A stretch of 64,000 nucleotides of DNA from Desulfuromonadales bacterium (GCA_014860225.1 JACZKE010000062.1:1-64000); one strand, 5' to 3'; shown: positions 31,936 to 40,398, counted from the stretch's first letter. Numbers and translations: made by a program. Notes: generated by a model from the sequence alone, not told the origin.

Positions 31936-32379
31936 TCAATGCCTGGCCAGAAACCGATCAAGCTGATTGGCAAAGGCCTGCCTGTCGCAGGAACTGAAAG
32001 CTGGCGGTCCGCCGGTGTCAATTCCGCAGCCACGCAGTTCATCGAGCATGTTGCGCACGGCGAGACGTTCCTGGATGTTGTCTTCGGTGTAAAACTCGCC
32101 GCGGGGGTTAAGTGCATGTCCTGCTTTTTTGATTGCTGCCGCGGCCAGAGGGATATCGGCAGTGACAACAAGGTCTCCGGGCTGCAGCAGTTCAACAATC
32201 TTGTCATCAGCCACGTCGAATCCGGATCCCACAATCAAGGAGTTGATGTAAGGAGAAGCCGGAGAAGGCATCGGTTTGTTGGCTACCAGGGTGAGCTGTA
32301 CCTTTTTCCTGTCGGCCGCCCTGAACAGGATATCCTTTATCACCCTGGGGCAGGCGTCGGCATCGACCCAGATCTGCAT
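31936..32379 (-). CDS. YaiI/YqxD (UPF0178, DUF188) family protein
   Basis: The 147-residue protein begins [20 protein letters not shown], the hallmark of UPF0178. It continues with [19 protein letters not shown] and [18 protein letters not shown], all conserved in this PIN-like family. Function is not established; the acidic residues suggest a metal-dependent nuclease-like fold. It is convergent with the HD-GYP gene and divergent from the hybrid kinase that follows. GAGTGACGC precedes the start on the minus strand. Confidence 0.9.
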   Translation of the reverse strand: MQIWVDADACPRVIKDILFRAADRKKVQLTLVANKPMPSPASPYINSLIVGSGFDVADDKIVELLQPGDLVVTADIPLAAAAIKKAGHALNPRGEFYTEDNIQERLAVRNMLDELRGCGIDTGGPPAFSSCDRQAFANQLDRFLARH

Positions 32380-32576
32380 CGCGTCACTCCTCTGTTGTCT
32401 TCTGCAGAAAAATATTCTTCTGTGCCTTACTGCGCATTTAAATCAATCATGGCAAATAGTTCCCTGTAATGATTGACGTAATGCTTTTTAACGAGTAAAT
32501 TATTAACGTTGATTAAGACTTGTTCGTGATTCCGGGTGATTTCTCTCATACAGGTTCAAACATTGCGAAGCGATCA

Positions 32577-34904
32577 ATGCAGGCCAAAATGAAAAGATTG
32601 CCTTTCTCTCATAAAATTCTGAAACCCTGGTTCACTGCCTTCCTTATTAGCATCATATATACCATTGTTGGCGGAATGTGGGTTTTTTTCTCCGAACCTG
32701 TTTTGTCGAAATGGATTGCAGATCCTGAAACCTTTGCAAACTCAAAAATTATCAGTCAGTGGTTATTTATTGTCATCTCGGCACATTTGTTGTTCCTGCT
32801 GATCCGCCGCCGGGAGATGGCGTTTATCAATACGGAAGAATCGTTGTTCAGGGTTAATCGCGCCTTGAGAGTATTCAGTGAATGCAAGAAGGCAACCACC
32901 TGGGACTATGATGAATATGAACTTTTGCGGAAAATATGCCGGATTCTGGTCGCCTTGGGTGGTTATCGCCTGGCTTGGGTCGGGTATGCGTCTGATGATG
33001 AGGAGAAGACCGTCAAGCCGGTCGTTCATTGGGGGTACGAAGAAGGTTACCTGAATGCTTTGAAAGTGCGTTGGGACGAGTCCGCCAATGGACAGGGCCC
33101 TGCAGGCACGACAATCCGTACCGGCCAGACTGTGATCGTGCGGGACATAATGACAAATCCCAAGTTCAGGCCATGGCGAGAAATGGCCACTGCCCACGGG
33201 TTCTCTTCGGCGATCTCCTTACCGTTGCACAATGGCCGCAAGGTTTACGGAGCATTGGTAATTCTCGCTGCAGAAGCCGATTCTTTTGATCCGGAAGAAG
33301 CCAGTCAACTGGAAGAGCTCACTGAAGATCTGGCGAATCGTATCAGGGTTATCCACGGCGAAGCTGCACAAAAGAAGGCCAAGGAAGAACAGTTGTTCCT
33401 TGCCAAGGTGATTCATCAGGCCTCGGAAGGTGTCCTGACTTTTGATCAGGATGCCCGCGTCCAGTATCTCAACCCGGCCTGGGAACAAATCTGTGGGGTT
33501 AATGCAAAAGATGTTATTAGCAAAACCCTGCATCAACTGCCTTGTGCCCGAAACAATAATGCATTTTTCATGGCAATCAAGGGCGTCATAGAAACCGGCG
33601 AAGTCAACACAGGTCTGTTCCAGAATGTGCGTGATGATGGTTCCCGTTACAAGATCTCAGCCAATATCTCGCCGGTCATGGCCGGGGACTCAGAAGTTGT
33701 CCGCTACGTTGCTGTTATCCAGGATGTGACTTATGAAACCGAGCTGGAAGACCAGCTGCGGACGGCTCAAAAGATGGAGGCCATTGCCACCCTTGCCGGG
33801 GGTATTGCCCATGATTTCAATAACATTCTGGCAGCTATTCTTAACAATACAGAACTGGCTCTTGACGATTTGCCAAAGGATGACAAACTGCGAGACCATC
33901 TTGAAATCGTTTACCAGGCAGGCTGCCGGGGCAAAAACCTGGTCAAACAGATTCTGACCATCAGTCGTCAGAACACCCAGGAGCGCATACCTGTTCACGT
34001 TGAAACTGTTGTTAATGAATGCCTCAATCTGCTGCGGGCATCACTGCCTTCAACCATTGAGATCTGCAAAACCATTAAACCGAACCTGGGAATGGTGGCT
34101 GCTGACCCGACCCAGCTTCATCAGGTTATCCTCAATATCTGTACCAACGCGGCTGATGCCATGGAAGAGCAGGGTGGCGGAATCCTTGAACTGAGGTTGG
34201 ATGAAACCACGACCGCTTCCCGTGCCGATGAAATCCACGCCAGTTTGCATCCGGGAAGTTATCTGAAACTCTCGATCAGGGATACCGGCCACGGCATGAA
34301 GCGTGAAATTCTTGACCGCATCTTTGATCCGTTTTTTACCACCAAAGCTCCTGGCAAGGGGACCGGCCTGGGGCTTTCGGTTGCACACAGTATCATCGAA
34401 AACCACGGTGGCCTTCTCAACGTGGAGAGTACCCCCGGACAGGGAACCGAATTCCATCTTTTCTTGCCCAAAATTTACTGCATCGAACAACGAACCGCGG
34501 TGAACGATTGCCTGATGGCCGCAAACGGTCATGAGAAAATACTCTTTGTCGATGATGAACCGGCGCTGGTCTTTGCTGGTAAAAAAATGCTGGAAAAACT
34601 TGGATATGACGTTATCGCCAGCACGGACAGTCGCACGGCCCTGCAGTTGTTCTTGGAACAGCCAGCCAGCTTTGACTTGGTGATCACCGATCAGACCATG
34701 CCGCATATGACCGGCGAGATGCTGGCCAGAGAAATTCTTAAAGTGCGCGCTGACGTGCCGATCCTCCTCTGCACAGGCAATAGCCTGACGGATGGATCCA
34801 GGGACTCGGTAGCGAAATCGCGGGCGATCGGCATCAAAGAATTCATGACCAAGCCTTATGAGCGCGCTGAAATGAGCCAGGTTATTCGCCGGATGCTTGA
34901 TTAA
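32577..34904 (+). CDS. Hybrid sensor histidine kinase (2 TM, GAF, PAS, HisKA, HATPase, receiver)
   Basis: About 775 residues: two transmembrane helices (FTAFLISIIYTIVGGMWVFF and IISQWLFIVISAHLLFLLI), a GAF-like domain (about 115-260, GTTIRTGQTVIVRDIMTNPK), and a PAS domain (about 280-400). The kinase core carries the phospho-His in GGIAHDFNNILAAILNN, followed by ATPase boxes N (NICTNAADAM), G1 (DTGHGM) and G2 (GTGLGLSVAHSI). A C-terminal receiver carries the phospho-Asp in DLVITDQTMPH. No haem-binding or metal motif is seen in the sensor part, so the signal is unknown. ATG 32577 is preferred over a TTG at 32520. It lies 21 bases upstream of a sigma-54 response regulator, its likely partner. 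Confidence 0.9.
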   Translation: MQAKMKRLPFSHKILKPWFTAFLISIIYTIVGGMWVFFSEPVLSKWIADPETFANSKIISQWLFIVISAHLLFLLIRRREMAFINTEESLFRVNRALRVFSECKKATTWDYDEYELLRKICRILVALGGYRLAWVGYASDDEEKTVKPVVHWGYEEGYLNALKVRWDESANGQGPAGTTIRTGQTVIVRDIMTNPKFRPWREMATAHGFSSAISLPLHNGRKVYGALVILAAEADSFDPEEASQLEELTEDLANRIRVIHGEAAQKKAKEEQLFLAKVIHQASEGVLTFDQDARVQYLNPAWEQICGVNAKDVISKTLHQLPCARNNNAFFMAIKGVIETGEVNTGLFQNVRDDGSRYKISANISPVMAGDSEVVRYVAVIQDVTYETELEDQLRTAQKMEAIATLAGGIAHDFNNILAAILNNTELALDDLPKDDKLRDHLEIVYQAGCRGKNLVKQILTISRQNTQERIPVHVETVVNECLNLLRASLPSTIEICKTIKPNLGMVAADPTQLHQVILNICTNAADAMEEQGGGILELRLDETTTASRADEIHASLHPGSYLKLSIRDTGHGMKREILDRIFDPFFTTKAPGKGTGLGLSVAHSIIENHGGLLNVESTPGQGTEFHLFLPKIYCIEQRTAVNDCLMAANGHEKILFVDDEPALVFAGKKMLEKLGYDVIASTDSRTALQLFLEQPASFDLVITDQTMPHMTGEMLAREILKVRADVPILLCTGNSLTDGSRDSVAKSRAIGIKEFMTKPYERAEMSQVIRRMLD

Positions 34905-34925
34905 CCGGACCCGGGTAGATTCACA

Positions 34926-36338
34926 ATGGCAAATGTTCTGATTATTGATGACGACGACTTGATGTGTGCCACCCTGTCGCGCCTGGTGCAGCGGTGCGGT
35001 CATGAAGCCGTTAGTGCAATGACCATGCATGACGGCCAGAAACAGGCAGTAAGCCGTCTGTTTGACGTGGTCTTTCTGGACGTCCACCTGCCAGATGGCA
35101 ACGGGCTCGATCTTTTACCAAGGCTCGAAGCCCTCTCGTCGGCCCCGGAAGTGATCATCATTACCGGTTTCGGCGAGCCTAACGGTGCTGAACTGGCAAT
35201 CAAAAGCGGGGCCTGGGACTATATTGAAAAGAGCTCTTCGGCCAAGGACATCAGCCTCGCTCTGGAACGTGCCCTGCAATATCGCCATGAGAAGCATGCG
35301 GTCCGTCACAAGGGCACCGTTGCTGCCCTCAAGCGGCAGAATATCATCGGCGACAGCCCTAAGCTGCAGGTCTGTCTCGATATGATCGCCCAGGCTGCCG
35401 GCAGTGACGTCAACGTTTTCATAAACGGCGAAACCGGCACAGGTAAAGAGCTGTTTGCTCGGGCTGTCCATGAGAACAGTCTGCGCGCGCGCGGAAATTT
35501 TGTAGTGGTTGACTGCACAGCGCTGCCGGAGACGCTCGTGGAGAGTCTGCTCTTCGGTCATGAAAAGGGGACCTTCACCGGAGCGGAAAAAGCCCGTGAC
35601 GGCCTGGTGCGTCAGGCGCACTGTGGCACTCTCTTCCTCGATGAAGTCGGTGAACTGCCGCTCACTATGCAGAAAGCTTTCCTGCGTGTATTGCAGGAAC
35701 GTCGGTTCAGGCCTCTCGGCGGCAGTCGTGAAATAGAAAGCGACTTTCGCCTGGTTGCGGCAACCAATCGAAATCTCGACCAGATGGTTAAGGCCGGTCA
35801 ATTTCGCGAAGATCTTCTGTTCCGACTCCGTTCTTATGTGATTGAGCTGCCGCCGTTGCGGGAGCGTACCGAGGATTTTCAGGAGCTGGCCAGATTCTAT
35901 GCCGACCGCTTCTGCGACCGTTACGGGCTCCCGCCCAAAGGGTTCTCGCCAGATTTTATCAATACACTGCGCTCGTATCCATGGCCGGGAAACGTACGTG
36001 AATTTGTTCATACAATGGAGCGAACCCTGGCCTCGGCCCGTTATGAACCGACACTTTTCCCCAAACATCTGCCGACCAGCATCCGCATTGAAGTGACCCG
36101 GGCCTCAGTAGCGCAAGATCATGACTTTGACATCAAGCTCGGCAATAGCTCCATTCACAACTTGCCGAAGCTGCATGACTACCGCGATGCAGTCTATCAT
36201 GAAGCTGAAAAGAATTACCTGCATGACCTGATGACCCTTGCAAATCAGAATATTCCCGAAGCTTGTCATCTCTCCGGTTTGTCCCAATCCCGCCTCTACG
36301 CACTGATGAAAAAGCACGAAGTCAGCCGCGACAAGTAA
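34926..36338 (+). CDS. Sigma-54-dependent response regulator (NtrC type)
   Basis: The 470-residue protein has an N-terminal receiver with acidic pocket DDDD (8-11), phospho-acceptor D52 (VVFLDVHLPDGNG) and K102. The AAA+ domain has Walker A GETGTGKE (168-175), a sigma-54 contact loop GTFTGA (215-220, a variant of GAFTGA) and Walker B FLDE (237-240). A C-terminal Fis-type helix-turn-helix follows (EACHLSGLSQSRLYALMKKH). It should be activated by the hybrid kinase encoded upstream. Its recognition helix is nearly the same as that of the HSP20-type activator encoded next (SGLSRSRLYSLLKKH), so both may bind the TTCCTG/CAGGAA palindromes found before the next two promoters. Confidence 0.93.
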   Translation: MANVLIIDDDDLMCATLSRLVQRCGHEAVSAMTMHDGQKQAVSRLFDVVFLDVHLPDGNGLDLLPRLEALSSAPEVIIITGFGEPNGAELAIKSGAWDYIEKSSSAKDISLALERALQYRHEKHAVRHKGTVAALKRQNIIGDSPKLQVCLDMIAQAAGSDVNVFINGETGTGKELFARAVHENSLRARGNFVVVDCTALPETLVESLLFGHEKGTFTGAEKARDGLVRQAHCGTLFLDEVGELPLTMQKAFLRVLQERRFRPLGGSREIESDFRLVAATNRNLDQMVKAGQFREDLLFRLRSYVIELPPLRERTEDFQELARFYADRFCDRYGLPPKGFSPDFINTLRSYPWPGNVREFVHTMERTLASARYEPTLFPKHLPTSIRIEVTRASVAQDHDFDIKLGNSSIHNLPKLHDYRDAVYHEAEKNYLHDLMTLANQNIPEACHLSGLSQSRLYALMKKHEVSRDK

Positions 36339-36379
36339 CATGCAACTTACAGATATGTTCTGACTGTTCTTCCGCCGCG

Positions 36380-36405
36380 GCAGGAAAATTCCTGCATGGC
36401 AGGAA
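36380..36405 (+). promoter_or_regulatory. Palindromic activator sites upstream of sigma-54 promoter
   Basis: Overlapping palindromes GCAGGAAAATTCCTGC (36380-36395) and TTCCTGCATGGCAGGAA (36389-36405) share one half-site. They lie about 90-110 bp before the sigma-54 promoter at 36492, the usual distance for enhancer-binding protein sites. The same half-site recurs at 37864-37899 before the cytochrome operon. Confidence 0.7.
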
Positions 36406-36491
36406 TAAACCCTGCTTTATGACAAGGATCTGTATCGATGACTCTGAGCCAAGTTACTGATAAATAGGTGTTTAAAAGGTGTCGGCTGTCT

Positions 36492-36507
36492 TGGCACAGC
36501 TCATGCT
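36492..36507 (+). promoter_or_regulatory. Sigma-54 promoter for the HSP20-type activator gene
   Basis: TGGCACAGCTCATGCT matches the TGGCAC -24 box perfectly and has TGC at the correct -12 spacing. It lies about 95 bp before the ATG at 36602. Confidence 0.85.
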
Positions 36508-36601
36508 TTTAACATGACTCAAGACCTGAACCTTGGTGCCCATCCGGAATCTCTGGATGTGGACACAACAGGTTTCCGGACAGAATCCAGGTGGTATAAC
36601 C

Positions 36602-37819
36602 ATGGAACACAAGCCTCCGGTTCCCGATGCATCAGGATTGAAACACGACTCAATGGTCGACGTCGTGGAAAAGGGTGGGCGTCTCTATATCAACGTGGAG
36701 CTTCCCGGCGTCAGCGCTGGTGAGATCGATGTCAGAATTTCTGAAGGTTTGCTCAATCTCTGTACTGAACGTGAGTCGATAGATGCTGTTCTCTCCAGTA
36801 ACGCCGCAGATCAACGGTTTGGCGACGTCATCGGTGGCAGTAAAGAAATTTCAGACTGCCTGAGATCGATGCTGGAGGCAGCGACAACTGATGCCAACGT
36901 ATTGCTGTGTGGTGAAACCGGCACAGGCAAAGAATTGTTCGCCCGAGCAGTCCATAAAAACAGCTCCAGATCGCAAGGTAATTTCGTTGCTGTCGACTGT
37001 ACGGTACTGCCTGAATCGATTGTCGGCAGTCTCCTCTTCGGCCATGAAAAAGGCTCCTTTACGGGTGCGGATAAAACCTGCGAAGGTTTGATCCGTCAGG
37101 CGCACCGCGGGACGCTGTTTCTTGATGAAGTCGGCGAATTGTCGCCGACCCTGCAGAAGTCTTTCCTGCGGGTGCTGCAGGAGCATCGTTTCAGACCGAT
37201 CGGCAACCACACCGAAGTTGAAAGCGACTTCCGCCTGGTTGCTGCAACTAATCGTGATTTGCTGCAAAGTGTCGCGCACAGCCAGTTCCGCCATGACCTG
37301 CTGTACCGCTTGCAGGCCTGCCTCATTGATTTGCCGCCTTTACGCAACCGTACTGATGACATTAAGCCGCTGGCCATTTACCATTTAGACCGCTTGTGTC
37401 AAAGGCATGGTTTCTGCTCCAAGCAGATGACGCCTGAATTTATCCAGACCCTTGTCCATTATCCCTGGCCTGGCAATGTCCGTGAATTGATCAACTCCCT
37501 GGAACAGGCCTTGTTTATGGCACAGCAGGAAACCACCCTGTTTCCCAAGCACCTGCCGCAGCATATTCGTATTCAGGTTGCCAAATCCGCACTCAAATCT
37601 CATCAAACCAGCAATCGCAGCCGGCCAACGCCCGCAGAGAGGGGCCTGCCATGTCTGCAAGATTTCCGTTCAGGAGTCTTCTGCCTGGCGGAAAAGCAGT
37701 ACCTGGCCAGTCTCGTCCATCATACCGGACAGAATGTCAGCCAGGCCTGTCAGCTGTCGGGCCTGTCTCGGTCGCGTCTATACTCCCTGTTGAAAAAACA
37801 CCGGATTTCACTCCACTGA
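36602..37819 (+). CDS. Sigma-54 activator with HSP20-like N-terminal segment in place of a receiver
   Basis: The 405-residue protein lacks a receiver. Residues about 20-58 read like the first half of an alpha-crystallin/HSP20 domain (GGRLYINVELPGVSAGEIDV, ending in CTERE, with the LPGV signature). The AAA+ domain follows with Walker A GETGTGKE (104-111), sigma-54 loop GSFTGA (151-156), TLFLDEVGE and the NVRELINSLEQAL region. A Fis-type helix-turn-helix ends the chain (SQACQLSGLSRSRLYSLLKK). A sigma-54 promoter and palindromic sites lie upstream, so it may be activated by the preceding response regulator and by itself. By position it resembles BccR, the sigma-54 regulator beside cbcBA in Geobacter sulfurreducens. 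ATG 36602 is used because the longer frame begins without a ribosome binding site. Confidence 0.88.
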   Translation: MEHKPPVPDASGLKHDSMVDVVEKGGRLYINVELPGVSAGEIDVRISEGLLNLCTERESIDAVLSSNAADQRFGDVIGGSKEISDCLRSMLEAATTDANVLLCGETGTGKELFARAVHKNSSRSQGNFVAVDCTVLPESIVGSLLFGHEKGSFTGADKTCEGLIRQAHRGTLFLDEVGELSPTLQKSFLRVLQEHRFRPIGNHTEVESDFRLVAATNRDLLQSVAHSQFRHDLLYRLQACLIDLPPLRNRTDDIKPLAIYHLDRLCQRHGFCSKQMTPEFIQTLVHYPWPGNVRELINSLEQALFMAQQETTLFPKHLPQHIRIQVAKSALKSHQTSNRSRPTPAERGLPCLQDFRSGVFCLAEKQYLASLVHHTGQNVSQACQLSGLSRSRLYSLLKKHRISLH

Positions 37820-37863
37820 TCACCCCTTCCCGGCAATATGCCCTTCCTGTTCTGCCGTAATCT

Positions 37864-37899
37864 TCCTGTCAGGCAGGACACTTTCCTGTGCGACAGGAA
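37864..37899 (+). promoter_or_regulatory. Palindromic activator sites upstream of the cytochrome operon
   Basis: TCCTGTCAGGCAGGA (37864-37878) and TTCCTGTGCGACAGGAA (37883-37899) repeat the half-site seen at 36380-36405. A further CTTCCTGT occurs near 37843. They lie about 90-120 bp before the sigma-54 promoter at 37985. Confidence 0.7.
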
Positions 37900-37984
37900 T
37901 CCCACCTGACATTCAGCACAGAAGACTTTAATGCAAACATCTGAAATTACACATAAATAAACTATTTTTCAGGCAGCCTTACCT

Positions 37985-38000
37985 TGGTATGGCGGTTGCT
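37985..38000 (+). promoter_or_regulatory. Sigma-54 promoter of the cytochrome operon
   Basis: TGGTATGGCGGTTGCT has the GG and TTGC elements at exact spacing, with two changes in the -24 box. It lies 45 bp before the first gene. Confidence 0.8.
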
Positions 38001-38044
38001 CAATTAGTAAAGCAACTCAAGTCATTCAAAACAAGGAGGCTGCT

Positions 38045-38269
38045 ATGAAACCGAGATTACTCAGCACATTGATCATCGTTGTTGTTGCAACCGGAACGGC
38101 CATTATTCCTCTTGCCGGCGGGGCTTCGGTCGGCACCGAACCGCTTCGCAGCGTTTTCTTTGCCTTCGTTTCAGCGATCATTGCGATCCAGCTGGTACCG
38201 GCCGTCATATTGCTGGGCTGTTTGCTAAAATCCGTGTTTTTCGGCAATGAGAAAAAGCAGGAAAGTTGA
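38045..38269 (+). CDS. Small two-span membrane protein, paralogue A
   Basis: The 74-residue protein has two hydrophobic segments; the second contains IQLVPAVILLGCLLKSVFFG. AAGGAGGCTGCT before the ATG is a very strong ribosome binding site. The same C-terminal motif occurs in the protein encoded at 38778 (IQLMPAMFLLFGLLKSLFTG) and more loosely at 39061, so three related small membrane proteins precede the cytochromes. Similar small hypothetical genes precede cbcBA in Geobacter. Function is unknown; accessory or assembly subunits of the membrane oxidoreductase is an inference. Confidence 0.75.
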   Translation: MKPRLLSTLIIVVVATGTAIIPLAGGASVGTEPLRSVFFAFVSAIIAIQLVPAVILLGCLLKSVFFGNEKKQES

Positions 38270-38276
38270 GGTTGCC

Positions 38277-38753
38277 ATGAAGATCCCGGGTACATTCACT
38301 TCCTCTCAGAAGAACGGTGCGACCATGCTGGAGCCTACAATCATTATCGCTGCTAACAACCAGCGCAGGCGCACCCGGATGGCCAGGGCCTTGGCCGAAA
38401 AAGGTTGCTCTGTCAAAACCACCGGATCAGCAGCCAGTCTGATGGAGAGTCTGCTGCATGGCGACTTGTCGGTTGTTGTCCTCGGAGACGGACTGGAAGA
38501 AGGCCTGTCGGTAGCGTCGCTGATCCCGCTGCTGAAAATCTGTAGCCCACATTCGACAATTATTCTTGCCACAGACGATGTGTCGCCCACAGAAGAACGC
38601 ACAGTGCGTCAACAAGGCATTTTTTATCGCATCAATCGACCGGTTTGCCCCACCGGATGGGACGAGCTGCAACTGGCTGTCGAATGCGCCTGCAACAAGG
38701 TCATGCTCGAGTCTACACCCGCTTGTTCACACAGCAATCAGTCAAGGGTTTGA
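38277..38753 (+). CDS. Degenerate receiver-like protein
   Basis: The 158-residue product has the alternating fold of a CheY-like receiver (TIIIAANNQRRRTRMARALA; SVVVLGDGLEEGLSV; STIILATDDVSPTEE; GIFYRINRP). The acidic pocket normally at the end of the first strand is AANNQ here, and the conserved Lys before Pro is Arg. Only the Asp after VVVLG is near the phospho-acceptor position, so ordinary phosphorylation is doubtful. GAGG lies five bases before ATG 38277. Its place inside a sigma-54 respiratory operon, between two small membrane proteins, suggests a feedback or protein-interaction role rather than DNA binding, because no output domain is present. Confidence 0.65.
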   Translation: MKIPGTFTSSQKNGATMLEPTIIIAANNQRRRTRMARALAEKGCSVKTTGSAASLMESLLHGDLSVVVLGDGLEEGLSVASLIPLLKICSPHSTIILATDDVSPTEERTVRQQGIFYRINRPVCPTGWDELQLAVECACNKVMLESTPACSHSNQSRV

Positions 38754-38777
38754 CTAACCTTGAAAAGGAGAACGACG

Positions 38778-39023
38778 ATGAAAAGCACAATGACAATCTT
38801 AATGGTTCTGGTAACCCAGCTTGGACTGGCCTCGAATCTGATGGCCTCAACCGCTACCAGAGAGGATGGCAGCATGTTCCTGGTGTGGATGTTCCTCGGC
38901 ATGTGCGCCCTGATCGTGATCATTCAACTCATGCCGGCCATGTTCCTGCTGTTCGGCTTGCTGAAGTCGCTTTTTACCGGCAACAAGAGTCCCGTCAAAG
39001 TGAACGCAAGCAACAAGGAATAG
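38778..39023 (+). CDS. Small two-span membrane protein, paralogue B
   Basis: This 81-residue relative of the first small protein of the operon has an N-terminal hydrophobic segment (MTILMVLVTQLGLASNLMAS) that could be a signal peptide. A strong transmembrane helix follows (LGMCALIVIIQLMPAMFLLF) and leads into GLLKSLFTGNK. AAGGAG precedes ATG 38778. It is part of the same transcript as the cytochromes. Function unknown. Confidence 0.75.
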   Translation: MKSTMTILMVLVTQLGLASNLMASTATREDGSMFLVWMFLGMCALIVIIQLMPAMFLLFGLLKSLFTGNKSPVKVNASNKE

Positions 39024-39060
39024 ACAACCTGTCCACGAACGCCAGGAAAGGGAGGCCATC

Positions 39061-39309
39061 ATGAAAATCGGACTGAAACTGCTGATTCTATGGGCAGCAA
39101 GCATCACCTTGTTCCTCTGTGCCGGTCTCGCCACCTGGCTGGGCATGGATGTGATGGACGGTGTCAGCGGCCTGACGATCCGCTTCTTCCTCGGCTACTG
39201 CGCAATCATTGTCGTGTCCCAGGTCTTTTCGGCATTCGCAGCTGTTTGCCAACTGTACCGTGACATTACAGAAAAGCAGCCGGAATCCATCAGGGTTTTA
39301 TTTCGCTGA
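39061..39309 (+). CDS. Small two-span membrane protein, paralogue C
   Basis: The 82-residue protein has two transmembrane helices (LLILWAASITLFLCAGLATW and FFLGYCAIIVVSQVFSAFAA). Its second helix aligns loosely with the IQL-x-PA region of paralogues A and B, but the LLKS tail is replaced by VCQLYRDITEKQ. GGGAGG precedes the ATG. It is encoded 31 bp before the multihaem cytochrome. Function unknown. Confidence 0.7.
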   Translation: MKIGLKLLILWAASITLFLCAGLATWLGMDVMDGVSGLTIRFFLGYCAIIVVSQVFSAFAAVCQLYRDITEKQPESIRVLFR

Positions 39310-39340
39310 TGCTTACTGAATATCAACTAAGGGGAGCGAT

Positions 39341-40396
39341 ATGGTCATGCGAATATTAAGTAAAATCAAACAAATAGGACTGTTAATGTCACTTCTGACC
39401 TTGTTGCCGTTCATGGTCGCCGCCATGGAGAACAGCGAGTGCATGGATTGCCACGGCGATGCAGACATGGTCGGCAAGGAGCTGACTATTGAGCCACTGA
39501 CCTTTGACAATACAGCTCATGCTGAAGTCGGCTGCCATGCCTGTCATGCATCGATCACGGACCAACATCCGGACGACGGCCTGGCACCGTCCAAGGCTGC
39601 CTGCAACGAGTGTCACGACGAAGTCAATGATGAATACGGCAATAGTCTTCACGCTGGTTATGCGGACTGCAACGATTGCCACAATCCTCACCAGGTCCGT
39701 GGCCCCACTGCGGTTTCCGGGCAGGACATGAACCTGAAATGCGCTATTTGTCATGAGCGCACCGAAATGCTGGAGACACATGGTGAGTGGCTGCCGCAAG
39801 CCGACCTGCACATCAGCAACCTTCCCTGTGTGACCTGCCATTCCGCATCGGACGAATATGTCATCAGCCTGTACATCATCAAACGTCAGAGCGGCACAAT
39901 GTTCGGTAAATTCGACCTCGCAACCTACGATGAATTGCACGAATTCTCCGGCGGCAAACCGATCGAGCGGCTGGTGGATACCAATGCTGACGGTTACATC
40001 TCGTTAGCCGAGCTCCGTATGTTCAATCTCGATCCGGCGAAAAAGCAACTGCGACTGCAAGGCATGATGACTCCGGAACGACTCAGTCACGACTTCATGA
40101 CGCTGGACAACCGCTGGGACTGCTCCTTCTGCCACGCCTCTGGCCCAGGAGCGATGCAGGTGAGCTACCTGTCCCTGGCACAGGGTGACGGCGCCTTCAA
40201 AAGGATCGCTGTAGAGAAAGGTGCCGTTCTCGACGCACTCTACGGAACGCCTGATTTCTACATGGTCGGATCAACCCGCAGCAAGGCTCTCAACTACGTG
40301 GGCCTGGTAATTCTTGCCGGTGGCATGGTCATGCCGATCGGACACGGAACCCTGCGTTTTCTGACCCGCAAAAACCGCAAGAATGAGGAGGAATAG
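39341..40396 (+). CDS. cbcA: Seven-haem membrane-anchored cytochrome c (CbcA-like) with an EF-hand
   Basis: The 351-residue protein has a signal/anchor sequence (IGLLMSLLTLLPFMVAA) and seven CXXCH motifs: CMDCH, CHACH, CNECH, CNDCH, CAICH, CVTCH and CSFCH. A C-terminal helix (YVGLVILAGGMVMPIGHGTL) anchors it in the inner membrane. Residues 213-224 form a canonical EF-hand loop, DTNADGYISLAE. A haptahaem-type c subunit followed by a b-type subunit under sigma-54 control matches CbcBA of Geobacter sulfurreducens, the quinol oxidase used for extracellular respiration near the low-potential limit. The symbol is assigned by that resemblance and should be confirmed. GGGGAG precedes the ATG. Confidence 0.8.
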   Translation: MVMRILSKIKQIGLLMSLLTLLPFMVAAMENSECMDCHGDADMVGKELTIEPLTFDNTAHAEVGCHACHASITDQHPDDGLAPSKAACNECHDEVNDEYGNSLHAGYADCNDCHNPHQVRGPTAVSGQDMNLKCAICHERTEMLETHGEWLPQADLHISNLPCVTCHSASDEYVISLYIIKRQSGTMFGKFDLATYDELHEFSGGKPIERLVDTNADGYISLAELRMFNLDPAKKQLRLQGMMTPERLSHDFMTLDNRWDCSFCHASGPGAMQVSYLSLAQGDGAFKRIAVEKGAVLDALYGTPDFYMVGSTRSKALNYVGLVILAGGMVMPIGHGTLRFLTRKNRKNEEE

Positions 40397-40398
40397 CC

